A stretch of 64,000 nt of DNA, taken from NCBI RefSeq assembly GCF_025567385.1, contig NZ_JAOQJU010000002.1, forward strand, positions 248,001 to 312,000, written 5' to 3'. Of the stretch, positions 8,821-17,068 are shown one piece after another (position 1 is the stretch's first letter; the number at the start of each line of letters is the position of its first letter). The notes under the pieces are model-generated. The model was not told where the DNA came from. It did no database searches and worked only from the letters and a program-made list of their open reading frames with translations. The DNA is from Claveliimonas acetigenes (GTDB lineage Bacteria; Bacillota; Clostridia; Lachnospirales; Lachnospiraceae). The translations under genes were made by a program, and so were the position numbers.

Positions 8821-9345
8821 TTAGACCTGTGAACGGATTTTTGCAAGCATATCCGTTCCGTTTAATACAAATTTGAAGTTCAGCTTGTCCAATTCGAGCG
8901 TGGTCTTGTTGTTGATCATGATTTTGATGTACAACACTTCCAGTTCGATTTCCGGTTCTCCTTTTTTCCCCTTTACCACTTTTCCGAGAGAAGTTGTGGA
9001 TGCTTTTCCCCTGACTACGATTTTTACCGGGTAGTACCCTGTCACTCCAGTAGTAGGGTCCATGCACTGCATGGATGCACGGAGTGTAAGCTGTGGCGGT
9101 TTGGTTGTGTTCATGAGACTGAATAAGTCCTCATAAAGCACGGAGAACGGAATCTTGATTTTCATGGATGAGAACTGTCCCGTTACAGGGTCCTCAATCT
9201 CTCCGAGTACCCCTGCACCCTCGATTGTATCCGTGAGTGCCTCCAGTTCCGGCAGTTCGATTTCGCCGGAGATTCCGATTAATTTCTTCGCTCTGTCGTT
9301 GTAGACATTGTAGTGGTTTAACACCTCAGGAATTACCATGCCCAT
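8821..9345 (-). CDS. Major tail tube protein (P2 FII-like)
   Basis: A 174-residue protein of the contractile tail tube family. It begins MGMVIPEVLNHYNVY and continues with ISGEIELPELEALTDTIEGAG (about 25-45), the conserved 'lP.l......GaG..G' pattern of P2 FII. It ends with the beta-rich half (EIELEVLYIKIMIN). Tube monomers stack inside the sheath, forming the DNA channel. AGGAGGTGAATAAAG precedes the ATG. Its gene directly follows the sheath gene with only a few bases between, as in P2-like clusters. Confidence 0.92.
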   Translation of the reverse strand: MGMVIPEVLNHYNVYNDRAKKLIGISGEIELPELEALTDTIEGAGVLGEIEDPVTGQFSSMKIKIPFSVLYEDLFSLMNTTKPPQLTLRASMQCMDPTTGVTGYYPVKIVVRGKASTTSLGKVVKGKKGEPEIELEVLYIKIMINNKTTLELDKLNFKFVLNGTDMLAKIRSQV

Positions 9346-9347
9346 CT

Positions 9348-10790
9348 TTATTCACCTCCTGTTAATGCGTTAGAGAGCATTGACGTGTCATAGGACAGGA
9401 TGTTGTTGATTTCCTGTGCCGGAGTATATGGTGCGATGCTCTGACGGAATGTCATCTTACCTGCCAGGATATCTGTGTCCGGGTTGTCGCTCTTTAAGTA
9501 CTGGATGTTTGCCCCTGCCCATTTGTCTGGTGCATAGGCTGCACACCGAATATTCTCGGAATCAACAACGCTTTCAATCAGAACGCTGTTCATCGGGTCA
9601 TCCACCTTGTCAAAGTACGACTGGATGAATGTATTTCCCTGCCAGTTGAACATCCTGCGGACTGCGAGCCAGATATCCTTTGCATCCTTGCTGCTTGGAT
9701 ATGCCCCGGTATAATTTCCCCAGAGTTTCCATCCGTTCATGTTAAATGCGGTAGCGACACCAAAGCTGTTGACAACATTCGCTTGGTCTAAGTCGAGGTT
9801 GACCTCCGTTCCGTCTGCAAGGCAAGTTCCCGTAATTCCTAGCAGTTTGTTGGACGGGGAAACACTTGGGACATCTTCATTCTCCGCATCGGTGTATGCA
9901 ATCAATGCTGCATTTACTGCAGATCCTGCAAAGATGTAATCTCCCACCTTATAGCAGAGCCATGACGGGTAGCAGAATTCTGATGTAAAACCACTGTTTT
10001 CTTTTGTCTCTCCGCAGTCCGTGTACTTGGTAGCCGTATTTGTGTCAATGTCCACAAGAGCCATTGCCTTAAATACACCATTGATGTTCGCTGCCTTTGC
10101 CGCCAGTGCAATTCCGACCTCTGCTTCCTGTGACCATCCCGGTGCAAGAAGCAGACCCGGTACAGTCTTCAGTTTTGGATACACCTGCCGGATGAGTTCC
10201 ATCCCTGTCTCTTTCCCTGTCGCCGCATTGTATGAGCCGATAATGTCCGTCTTGGTTACTGCGGTTGGGTCTACGACCTTTCCTGTAACTGCGAGAGATG
10301 CTGCTGACGCTCCCTTGCCACCCTTGATCAGATTAATAATAAGCGTTCCATCTGTATCAAACTCAGTTGTGTAGTCCGTTCCTGCAGCCAGTGTTGTGTC
10401 TCCGTTTTTCAACACGAGCGTTGATGGAACAACTCCCTGCTCTGCAATCTTTGCCTGCATGGACTCCACAGCTACCGTTTCAGTTGCTATTGCCTTGTTA
10501 TGTTTCTGCGGATCAAGTACGTTAATATAAACGACTGGCGACACTTGAAAAATATTGTTTGTGATATACATCGTCTGGCACAATGTAAAATTATTGAAAT
10601 CATCCACATATCCTAATGCAGCCATTGCTTCTGCTGCGGAATTTGCAAGCACTGGCACATTGACTACCTGTTCCGGGTTTTCAACCATGTGGACTGGTGC
10701 TGTACCAATTACGACCTGCACAGATGAATTTCCTACAACTGGCACTGTGAGTGCAGTGCCCTGTTCGTAGATATAAACTCCATGTTTCAT
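9348..10790 (-). CDS. Tail sheath protein (contractile)
   Basis: A 480-residue sheath subunit. It starts MKHGVYIYEQGTALTVPV, the usual 'G(V/I)yv.E..t....p' opening. It contains PGLLLAPGWSQEAEVGIALAAKA (about 215-237) and the C-terminal domain with DIWLAVRRMFNWQGNTFIQSY and SVLIESVVDSEN, diagnostic of sheath proteins of P2/Mu-like phages. Contraction of this sheath drives the tube through the envelope. AAGGAGG precedes the start. Presence of sheath plus tube fixes the phage as a myovirus morphotype. Confidence 0.95.
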   Translation of the reverse strand: MKHGVYIYEQGTALTVPVVGNSSVQVVIGTAPVHMVENPEQVVNVPVLANSAAEAMAALGYVDDFNNFTLCQTMYITNNIFQVSPVVYINVLDPQKHNKAIATETVAVESMQAKIAEQGVVPSTLVLKNGDTTLAAGTDYTTEFDTDGTLIINLIKGGKGASAASLAVTGKVVDPTAVTKTDIIGSYNAATGKETGMELIRQVYPKLKTVPGLLLAPGWSQEAEVGIALAAKAANINGVFKAMALVDIDTNTATKYTDCGETKENSGFTSEFCYPSWLCYKVGDYIFAGSAVNAALIAYTDAENEDVPSVSPSNKLLGITGTCLADGTEVNLDLDQANVVNSFGVATAFNMNGWKLWGNYTGAYPSSKDAKDIWLAVRRMFNWQGNTFIQSYFDKVDDPMNSVLIESVVDSENIRCAAYAPDKWAGANIQYLKSDNPDTDILAGKMTFRQSIAPYTPAQEINNILSYDTSMLSNALTGGE

Positions 10791-10792
10791 CT

Positions 10793-11089
10793 TTATAATC
10801 CTCCTTTAAGTGTCAGTGCTTTTGTGAACGCACTGTAAATATAACCTTTTCTCTCCCTGAGCATTTTGCAGGCTGCAGGGTACTCAAGTATCGGAATGAA
10901 AAGATTTTTCAGTTCCGGTACTTTATCCAATAACTCCTGCGTTCTGCTTGGTATCTCCGTATAAACCCTGTTCTGTATTCCGATTCCGTTTACTGTCGGT
11001 CCTACATACATCAGAGGTTCTGATGCTTTCGCTTTTCGTGCGGTGGCTTTCTTCGGCACAACTGTTTCGCTTTTCGCTCTAGCAGTCAT
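10793..11089 (-). CDS. Hypothetical phage protein upstream of tail sheath
   Basis: A 98-residue protein with no family I can name. The first 25 residues are basic and Ala/Lys-rich (KKATARKAKAS), like a disordered head. The rest, MYVGPTVNGIGIQNRVYTEI followed by a helical segment RTQELLDKVPELKNLF, looks folded. GGAGG lies before the ATG at 11089 and it is packed between a tail terminator-like gene and the sheath gene. This suggests a tail connector or completion role, inferred only from place. Confidence 0.7.
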   Translation of the reverse strand: MTARAKSETVVPKKATARKAKASEPLMYVGPTVNGIGIQNRVYTEIPSRTQELLDKVPELKNLFIPILEYPAACKMLRERKGYIYSAFTKALTLKGGL

Positions 11090-11558
11090 AGTTTGGTATC
11101 CTCCTTCCTATCTTTGGAACCCTGAACTTGATTTCTACCCCTCCGAAGTAAAAGGGATATGTATCTTCGTCCTGTACTGCCCATTCCATGTTTTGCTCTG
11201 CACGGTACTTTCCGTTCAGCAAAGGTTCTGATGCGAATCTGTCAGTGATCCGCTGAATCATCACGAGGATGTTCTTGTGTCCGGGTGCATCCTTATCGTT
11301 CTCGCAAATGCCAAGTATGATATCTACGGTTACGAGCCACGGACTGTCGTCATCCTCAGTTCGCCCCTCGGACGTCCTGACGATAAAATATGGAAAAAAC
11401 TGCGATTCATCCTCTTCATCTGATTCGATGATGGGAAGCCGATATTCGTATCCCTTGATGCCTGTCACGGTTTCTCCTGCGGTGTTCTTCGTGATTACAT
11501 CTTTCAGAATGTCCTCGATTTCCGTCACGAGGTCGCTTTGCAACATTAGTGGTGTCAT
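11079..11558 (-). CDS. Probable tail terminator / completion protein
   Basis: A 159-residue protein beginning MTPLMLQSDLVTEIEDILKDV. Its pattern of an N-terminal helix, then YEYRLPIIESDEEDESQFFPYFIVR, then a WLVTVDIILGICENDKDAPGHKNIL strand-helix region, is reminiscent of small tail terminator or neck proteins that cap tails. Gene order (HK97 gp10/Z-like, this protein, sheath) supports a tail completion role. AGGAGGCAGAC precedes the ATG. No single diagnostic motif is present, so the exact family is uncertain. Confidence 0.65.
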   Translation of the reverse strand: MTPLMLQSDLVTEIEDILKDVITKNTAGETVTGIKGYEYRLPIIESDEEDESQFFPYFIVRTSEGRTEDDDSPWLVTVDIILGICENDKDAPGHKNILVMIQRITDRFASEPLLNGKYRAEQNMEWAVQDEDTYPFYFGGVEIKFRVPKIGRRIPNYDC

Positions 11559-11570
11559 GTCTGCCTCCTG

Positions 11571-12140
11571 TTATATAACCTTTCTTACTTGTTCCCATAC
11601 TTTGTCGTGCAGTGTTTTTGCAATATAATCTTGCATTTCTCCTTGACCGCCACGCTCTCCTTCATAGATTTTTCGCACCATCATTGGCACTGAATTAGAG
11701 TGGAGCACCTTTATCGGGAATCGGCTCTTTGTTTCTCTTTGTGCTATCAACCCACTTGCACTTCCACCCGGAACAATGAAGGCACTTGCGCTCGCTGAAT
11801 TTACAAGTCCTTTTAATCCGCTTTTTGTAATGTCTGCTTTTACCCCGGATTTAGGTTTGCTTATTTTGAACTGTTGGATGGTTCTTGGTCGCCCTTGCGA
11901 CTTGATGGTCGCATCAAGATGTCCCGCACTCGCTCTCTGCGTTTGTATTTCGCTGTTGAATGTTCCGGCTTTGATTGTATATCCCGCAGTTCTTCCCTGC
12001 TTGATTTTTCGAAGCGCAATTGTGGCTGTCTGGTTAATGGCATTCCGAAGAACTCTTGGCACTTTTTTCGGAGCATCTTCCAGAACTCTTTGAACTCGCT
12101 TCATGTCCCGCTCATCCACTTTAATGTAAAAATCACTCAT
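11571..12140 (-). CDS. Minor tail protein Z-like / neck protein
   Basis: A 189-residue basic protein. It opens MSDFYIKVDERDMKRVQRVL and has DAPKKVPRVLRNAINQTATIALRKI (about 23-47), the pattern of prophage minor tail protein Z. These proteins join or complete the tail in lambda-type systems. The C-terminal part (GQGEMQDYIAKTLHDKVWEQVRKVI) is a terminal helix typical of the family. GGAGGCGAACAGAGC precedes the start. The start overlaps the stop of the preceding head gene. Confidence 0.75.
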   Translation of the reverse strand: MSDFYIKVDERDMKRVQRVLEDAPKKVPRVLRNAINQTATIALRKIKQGRTAGYTIKAGTFNSEIQTQRASAGHLDATIKSQGRPRTIQQFKISKPKSGVKADITKSGLKGLVNSASASAFIVPGGSASGLIAQRETKSRFPIKVLHSNSVPMMVRKIYEGERGGQGEMQDYIAKTLHDKVWEQVRKVI

Positions 12141-12469
12141 GCTCTGTTCGCCTCCAGTGTGATGGAATAGATTCCATCTTCATCTATGGCATCTGCCACA
12201 CGGTATGACCTCTTGTCCATAATTAGCAGGCTACCCTGTTTCGGTAATGGTCCGAAGTCGGCAGCAGATATATAAATCAGCTTCTGGTTCTTGTAGATGC
12301 CATCCATGTTTTGGTTGTAGCGTTTTTCACGCTCTATCTGCTCATTTGAGTCCACCTGCACAGCCATCTCTTTTCCGTTGATGGTGTGCAGGTCTGCGAA
12401 TTCATCCGGTCGGAGAAATACGCCGCTGACATCTGCCTGCACGAGTTCCTTGAATGACCGTTTAACCAT
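12137..12469 (-). CDS. Head-tail joining protein candidate
   Basis: About 110 residues from the ATG at 12469 (MVKRSFKELVQADVSGVFLRP), chosen because AAGGGGGCGAAAAAGA precedes it and it overlaps the previous stop; the reading frame is open further upstream but without a site. Later segments ISAADFGPLPKQGSLLIMDKRSYRV (about 71-95) and DEDGIYSITLEANRA resemble small beta-barrel head-tail attachment proteins (lambda FII-like). It lies between capsid decoration genes and the Z-like gene. Function is inferred from fold pattern and order. Confidence 0.6.
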   Translation of the reverse strand: MVKRSFKELVQADVSGVFLRPDEFADLHTINGKEMAVQVDSNEQIEREKRYNQNMDGIYKNQKLIYISAADFGPLPKQGSLLIMDKRSYRVADAIDEDGIYSITLEANRA

Positions 12470-12737
12470 TCTTTTTCGCCCCCTTGCTTCTCGCAGGGGT
12501 CTTTGGCACTCTGCCAACTACGCTGTCAGCGGTTTCCCCATTCGGGGACTGTCCTGCCAGTCCTGCCTGCGCTGTGACTGACTTCGCCTTGCCCTTGGGT
12601 TTTTCTTCCTCCTGCCATACTGCGGTCTTGGCATCAAGCCATGCCTGCACCATCGCCGCATCGTCTGCCGGGAGGTTTTCCCCGACTTCGTACTGCCGGG
12701 AGCGGTACAGGATGGGATAGATTGCTACCAGTTTCAT
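12462..12737 (-). CDS. Small head-region protein, unknown function
   Basis: A 91-residue protein from the ATG at 12737 (MKLVAIYPILYRSRQYEVGE), which has GGAGG eight bases ahead; an alternative GTG three codons upstream lacks proper spacing. The first 40 residues look like a compact domain with ENLPADDAAMVQAWLDAKTAV. The remainder is Lys/Gly/Thr-rich and probably disordered, ending KGAKKNG. It sits between the DUF2190-like gene and the joining protein. No function can be named. Confidence 0.6.
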   Translation of the reverse strand: MKLVAIYPILYRSRQYEVGENLPADDAAMVQAWLDAKTAVWQEEEKPKGKAKSVTAQAGLAGQSPNGETADSVVGRVPKTPARSKGAKKNG

Positions 12738-12749
12738 GGCCGCCACCTC

Positions 12750-13073
12750 CTATCCAATCTTTACGAGTACCTTTGTGTCTGCCGCCGCTGCGTCCGCTGC
12801 TGCAAAGCCTGCCGGAGTGCCTCCCTCCGTATCCGTGATGCCTGCTCCGTCATAGTAGACGGTCTGCCCCATGGTAATGGCGGCAGTCCCGGTCTTATCA
12901 AACTCAAACACCCCGGTCACATGCAGGTCGCCTTTTGCACCGGGTGCGATGTCCGTGCCTGCAATTCCGATTCTGCCTGTCAGCTCCACTACAGTGTTGG
13001 CTTCAATAACCGTTGTTCCTGCGTTGGTAAAGTCGAGGGATTCTCCCCTCTGCCAGTATGCTGCTTTGCTCAT
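12750..13073 (-). CDS. DUF2190-like capsid decoration / cement protein
   Basis: A 107-residue protein: YWQRGESLDFTNAGTTVIEAN (6-26), then VVELTGRIGIAGTDIAPGAKGDLHVTGVFEF, matching DUF2190 proteins, which follow the capsid gene in many prophages and are thought to decorate the capsid. The repeated beta-strand pattern and C-terminal VLVKIG end fit the family. AAGGAGAGCGCAAAG precedes the ATG. It directly follows the major capsid gene, as expected. Confidence 0.82.
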   Translation of the reverse strand: MSKAAYWQRGESLDFTNAGTTVIEANTVVELTGRIGIAGTDIAPGAKGDLHVTGVFEFDKTGTAAITMGQTVYYDGAGITDTEGGTPAGFAAADAAAADTKVLVKIG

Positions 13074-13092
13074 CTTTGCGCTCTCCTTTCCC

Positions 13093-14664
13093 TTATGCTA
13101 AGTTGATGGGGTTCTTCACTTCGATGCCCGGATTCTTGATTGCACCACGGTAATCCATGACGCTCACGCCCCAGTCGAGGTAAATATCCCATACAAATCC
13201 AAGAGTGCCCGGAGTTTCCATTCTTCTGATAGTCGGAATCTCCTGTCCGTTCAGATAATCCACTTCCATGAAGTCCGTGTCATCCTTTGCCCCCAGTAAC
13301 CACCAAGGCATCACGTTTCCAAAACCGCCGCAGAGTGCGTTGATGGTCGGGTCCTCTACCACCGTGATGCTGTCCTTGTATCTGTACAGCGGATTGACTG
13401 CCTGCGTGTTGCCCTCAGTATTGATGGTTGGACTGTAGAACAGGGTGTACATATCAAACATATAGCCGCTCGGTACGATGATAATTGCCGGACGGATGAT
13501 GATTGCCTCTCCGAACTGGTCTTTCTGGTTCTGCAGTGCGAGGATCATTCCCTGCACCGCTTCCTTGGTGATGCCGGTTCCTTTTGCGAGCAGGTTCATG
13601 TGTGCGCTGCTGAACAATGGAGTACCGTCATAGATTGCCGGGTTGCCCACCAGAACCTGATAGCACTGCTTGTTGATCGTCTTTCTTGCGCTCGCTGCGT
13701 ACTTGGCAGGGATTCTTGTCACGAGGTCGATGTCGTCATTGATGAATGCCTGTCTGGTCAGCGTAAACTGGCGGCCATACGTTTTCAGCTTTCTGGTCGG
13801 GAGTTTCTCATCCCCGAACACATCATGCTTCAGTTCGCCGCCCTCCGGCACTTCGAGGAATTCCCCGACCGGGCCGGCTAAGTAGTTGTTGTCGTGGGTC
13901 TTGAAGTCCTTAAGGCTGCCTTTCTTCGTCCACTGGTCGAATGTAACTGCCACGGTCTTGTGCCCTTCAACGTATGCCTTGTTGATGGCATTGTCGAGGA
14001 TTGCCGGGAACGCTGCGGTCGGATTATAGAACTGACGCTGTAACATTCCATACAGTTCATCAGACGATCTCCTGTTCAGTCCGCTGTGCCCTTCAGCCGA
14101 CAGGCATTCGATGGCAAGGTCACGGAGCGTCATGCCCATCATCTGCCTTGCACCGTCTGCCGGGTTCGCTAAAGCCATGCCGCTTCTCATCACGAGTGCG
14201 TCCGCTGCTGCCGCCCGGAATTTGTCCTCGGCACTTTCTGTCACGGTCGCCCTGCCCTGCGCCGGGATGGGTGCTCCATGCTGTCTGACGTGTTCCAGTG
14301 CCGCTTCCCTCACTGCGTCCACAGTGCTACCATTCTGGATGTAGGTATCAGCCTCCAGTCCGAAATCCCGGCAGATGGTCGTGATGCTTCTGATCCTGTT
14401 GCGTTCCTCAGTGACCGCTCTCTGCGTTTCCGCTGCCGGGTCTGTCTGTGGCGCAGCAGGTGTGGGAGCGGGCGGTGTCTGACCTGCAACGCCTGCCTGT
14501 CTTTCCTCGGCTTCAATTTCCGAGGTCAGCGTTTCGATCTCCCTCTGCAGGGAGTCGAATTCACTCTGTTCTTCAGCGGTCAGATCACGACCTGCAGTCT
14601 TGGCTGCATTCACGATTTCCTGCTGGCGAAGCATTTTCTGCTGTCTTTTCTGCTTCTTGTTCAT
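13093..14664 (-). CDS. Major capsid protein with N-terminal scaffold-like region
   Basis: A 523-residue protein. Residues 1-70 are a charged coiled-coil region (RQQKMLRQQEIVNAAK; LQREIETLTSEIEAEE) followed by a Pro/Ala linker, like the delta/scaffold domain of HK97-type capsids. The rest contains Mu gpT-like capsid features: GRQFTLTRQAFINDDIDLVTRIPAKYAASA (about 291-320) and GTPLFSSAHMNLL (about 340). It would be trimmed by the protease encoded next door. AAGGAGGTAACGAATC precedes the ATG. Length suits an uncleaved precursor. Confidence 0.88.
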   Translation of the reverse strand: MNKKQKRQQKMLRQQEIVNAAKTAGRDLTAEEQSEFDSLQREIETLTSEIEAEERQAGVAGQTPPAPTPAAPQTDPAAETQRAVTEERNRIRSITTICRDFGLEADTYIQNGSTVDAVREAALEHVRQHGAPIPAQGRATVTESAEDKFRAAAADALVMRSGMALANPADGARQMMGMTLRDLAIECLSAEGHSGLNRRSSDELYGMLQRQFYNPTAAFPAILDNAINKAYVEGHKTVAVTFDQWTKKGSLKDFKTHDNNYLAGPVGEFLEVPEGGELKHDVFGDEKLPTRKLKTYGRQFTLTRQAFINDDIDLVTRIPAKYAASARKTINKQCYQVLVGNPAIYDGTPLFSSAHMNLLAKGTGITKEAVQGMILALQNQKDQFGEAIIIRPAIIIVPSGYMFDMYTLFYSPTINTEGNTQAVNPLYRYKDSITVVEDPTINALCGGFGNVMPWWLLGAKDDTDFMEVDYLNGQEIPTIRRMETPGTLGFVWDIYLDWGVSVMDYRGAIKNPGIEVKNPINLA

Positions 14665-15254
14665 GATTCGTTACCTCCTTGGTTGATGATGTTTTTATTT
14701 ATTTGAAGCTGCCTTTCGTACCAGTCGAGAGTGCGGGTCTGCGTTCCCTGCCCGGTTTCTTCCAGTTCCCTTCCGACACCGACCGTGGGGTCCGCAGGCA
14801 CGCTCACGATTGATACTTCGTAAGGTGTCCACTTTCTTGCGATGTCTGCCGGTCCTGTGAACCTGCCATCTGCCGACTGTTTGTTTGGCATTACTTCCTC
14901 CCATGAATCTATCTGGTAGCCTACGGACACGCCTTTGAGGGTCCCGGACGCTACTTTCTGATAGATGAGTTCGGATTCGTCATCGGTGTCGAATTCAATC
15001 TCTGCCATGCCACGCATTTCCTCAATCCATGCCCGGCTGACTTTCCCGATGACCTTATCCCTGTTGTGGTTGTAGAGCACGACCCCGATGTCGTTAAGCC
15101 TTGAGAGATCTACAGCCCCTTCCGAATGGTCGAGGATTTCCGTTCCCCACCACCGTTCGTATGGTTCTTCCGAGGAAAAAGAAATGATGAATTTCCGCTC
15201 ATTCCCCTCGCCCTCCATGGCTCTGATGGAATTAACCGTCAGTTCCCTCGTCAT
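14661..15254 (-). CDS. HK97-family prohead protease
   Basis: About 197 residues from the ATG at 15254 (MTRELTVNSIRAMEGEG); upstream in-frame codons overlap the end of the portal gene and look like its shadow. The family's motifs are visible: the strand VVLYNHNRDKVIGKV (about 57-71), where the family's catalytic His lies, and GTLKGVSVGYQI (about 104-115) with the active Ser, followed by ARKWTPYEVSIVSVPADPTVG. It cleaves capsid precursors during maturation. It overlaps both neighbours by a few bases. Confidence 0.9.
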   Translation of the reverse strand: MTRELTVNSIRAMEGEGNERKFIISFSSEEPYERWWGTEILDHSEGAVDLSRLNDIGVVLYNHNRDKVIGKVSRAWIEEMRGMAEIEFDTDDESELIYQKVASGTLKGVSVGYQIDSWEEVMPNKQSADGRFTGPADIARKWTPYEVSIVSVPADPTVGVGRELEETGQGTQTRTLDWYERQLQINKNIINQGGNES

Positions 15255-16821
15255 CTGTCTGGCTTTCGCCCTCTGCTTCCCCTGTGCCGGATTCTCCTTC
15301 TTCCCCGGTCTGCTCTCCTGCCCCCTCGTCAGCGAGGTCGGCTTTCTTATCCTCCTCGTCCTCGTAGAGTTCTGATGCTGTCTGGTCAAAAATCACACCT
15401 CCTAAGTCGATACCTTTTTCCTTTGCGTACTCCAGTACCTCTGCCATCTCGTCAATCTGTTCTTTCCAGTCACGCCCCTGTTCGGCTGCGATCTGCTTGA
15501 ATGTTTTCTGCCCGGTATTAAGGGCAATCTTGTTAGCATTGGCTTCCTTCTGCGGGTCAATCCACTTCTTTGGTGCTGCCACCCATGCGTGTTCGAAGTA
15601 TTTGTCCTTGTTTTCCCAGAAGTCCTTTGCGTCAATCAGTCCTGCGAGCCACATGGAAATGACAAAGGTTTCATATACCTCGTCCATGACTTCCATCAGC
15701 AGTTCCTTTTCCGCTGCGTAGGTCATCTCGTCCTCAATGATGCCCTGTCTGGTGGATGAGTAGTTGCTTTCCGACATATCCCTGCTTGTGGCTTCGTAGC
15801 TGATTCCCTGCCCTGCGCCGACCAGTCTTTGCTGCAGTTTGATGTAACTGGCTGCATCGGTCGCCTGCCCGGTCGGATTTACCACCTGTATCTCATCTCC
15901 GGCGTTTAATTCTTTGATCATGCCGGGGGTAATGGACTTGCCTTGGTAGGATTCGTGTGGGGCTGGCGGTGCGCCGGCCCTGCCTATCCCGGTGGTCGGC
16001 AATACTTTTTTGATGAATACCGAAAGGCAGGCAGCGATCCGTTCTTTGACGGATACTGCCACCATGAATTCGTTTGCGTCACGGATTCTGGTAATGGTCG
16101 GACTCATGTCGGACATCTCCCGAACCTGTGACGGTCTGCGTTTGGTGTATAAAAAAATGACATCTTTCGCATCCACCCATACAGGCTGCGAGAGTGCCAT
16201 TCCGTCTATGCTGTACTGCCTGATCCAGTACCCGATTGGTTTGTTGTATTCATTCATCTCGATGCCGCCTACGACCTTGTTGCTCTTTTTCTTCGGGAGC
16301 ATCTGGGAGTCGTCCAGTTCGTCCACCTCGAATGTCTGGAGTTTGAACGGAATAAAACCGTCCTTGGTGTACCTCTTTACAATGAGGATTCCTCCGTCTA
16401 TCTTTTTCCTCTGGACGCACATTCGCATCATCTGCGTGAAGGACTGCGTACCTGTCACATCACAGTTCTGCTTTTTGCACCATTTCTTCCACGCTGTCTG
16501 GAGAGTATCGTTCAGCGTGTCGCTCTCGGTCTTTGGCTGCAGCGTGTAGCCGCCTCCGATGACATTCCGGGTGTATGCCCCGATGACCGAGTTCATCATG
16601 TCGGAGTTGCGTTCCAGATCCCTTGCCCTTGCCCGGACATTATCCCGGCTGTAGCGGTCCGTAAATTCTGCCGACTGGTTGATCACTCTCCAGTTCGCAT
16701 TCCCCCGGCTGTAATCTCCGGCATCATAGTTCCTCATCTCCTGCAGGCTCTGCCTCCATGCTTCCCTGCGTGCCCCACGCTCCGGAGAGAAGAACCCGAT
16801 GATTCCATCTAACCAGTTCAT
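15232..16821 (-). CDS. Portal protein (lambda gpB family)
   Basis: A 529-residue portal of the lambda type. It has SRDNVRARARDLERNSDMMNS near residue 60, then VIGAYTRNVIGGGYTLQP, the standard portal opening; VKERIAACLSVFIKK and EATSRDMSESNYSSTRQGII near residue 335 are the conserved stem and crown regions. Dodecamers of this protein form the DNA entry vertex. GGGGAGG precedes the ATG. The C-terminus is acidic and Gly/Glu-rich, probably disordered. It is followed by protease and capsid genes in the usual order. Confidence 0.94.
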   Translation of the reverse strand: MNWLDGIIGFFSPERGARREAWRQSLQEMRNYDAGDYSRGNANWRVINQSAEFTDRYSRDNVRARARDLERNSDMMNSVIGAYTRNVIGGGYTLQPKTESDTLNDTLQTAWKKWCKKQNCDVTGTQSFTQMMRMCVQRKKIDGGILIVKRYTKDGFIPFKLQTFEVDELDDSQMLPKKKSNKVVGGIEMNEYNKPIGYWIRQYSIDGMALSQPVWVDAKDVIFLYTKRRPSQVREMSDMSPTITRIRDANEFMVAVSVKERIAACLSVFIKKVLPTTGIGRAGAPPAPHESYQGKSITPGMIKELNAGDEIQVVNPTGQATDAASYIKLQQRLVGAGQGISYEATSRDMSESNYSSTRQGIIEDEMTYAAEKELLMEVMDEVYETFVISMWLAGLIDAKDFWENKDKYFEHAWVAAPKKWIDPQKEANANKIALNTGQKTFKQIAAEQGRDWKEQIDEMAEVLEYAKEKGIDLGGVIFDQTASELYEDEEDKKADLADEGAGEQTGEEGESGTGEAEGESQTDDEGTDG

Positions 16822-16825
16822 CCCA

Positions 16826-17056
16826 TTACCTCCCCTCGAACACCGCCACGTAGGTATCGTCCAGTAAACTGGCTGAACCTGCGGCTGCGATCTGTGCTGT
16901 GAGGTCGTTCTTCATGTTGTAGAGTAGGCTCAAATCTGCCCGGCTCAGCTGCCTTGTGCCTATCTTGTAGGACTGGCCGCCGACAAGCACTGCATAGATG
17001 GCGTTGTTGACTTCTGTCAGCATCTCTGCGGCTGTATAATTGTTCTCTGCTGCCAT
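16826..17056 (-). CDS. gpW-like head-tail joining protein
   Basis: A 76-residue protein with the lambda gpW pattern: YTAAEMLTEVNNAIYAVLVG (7-26), then IGTRQLSRADLSLLYNMKNDL (about 32-52). gpW joins head and tail in lambda and sits between terminase and portal genes, exactly the position here. AAAGGAGGCAGAAC precedes the ATG. It is of normal size. Confidence 0.8.
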   Translation of the reverse strand: MAAENNYTAAEMLTEVNNAIYAVLVGGQSYKIGTRQLSRADLSLLYNMKNDLTAQIAAAGSASLLDDTYVAVFEGR

Positions 17057-17068
17057 GTTCTGCCTCCT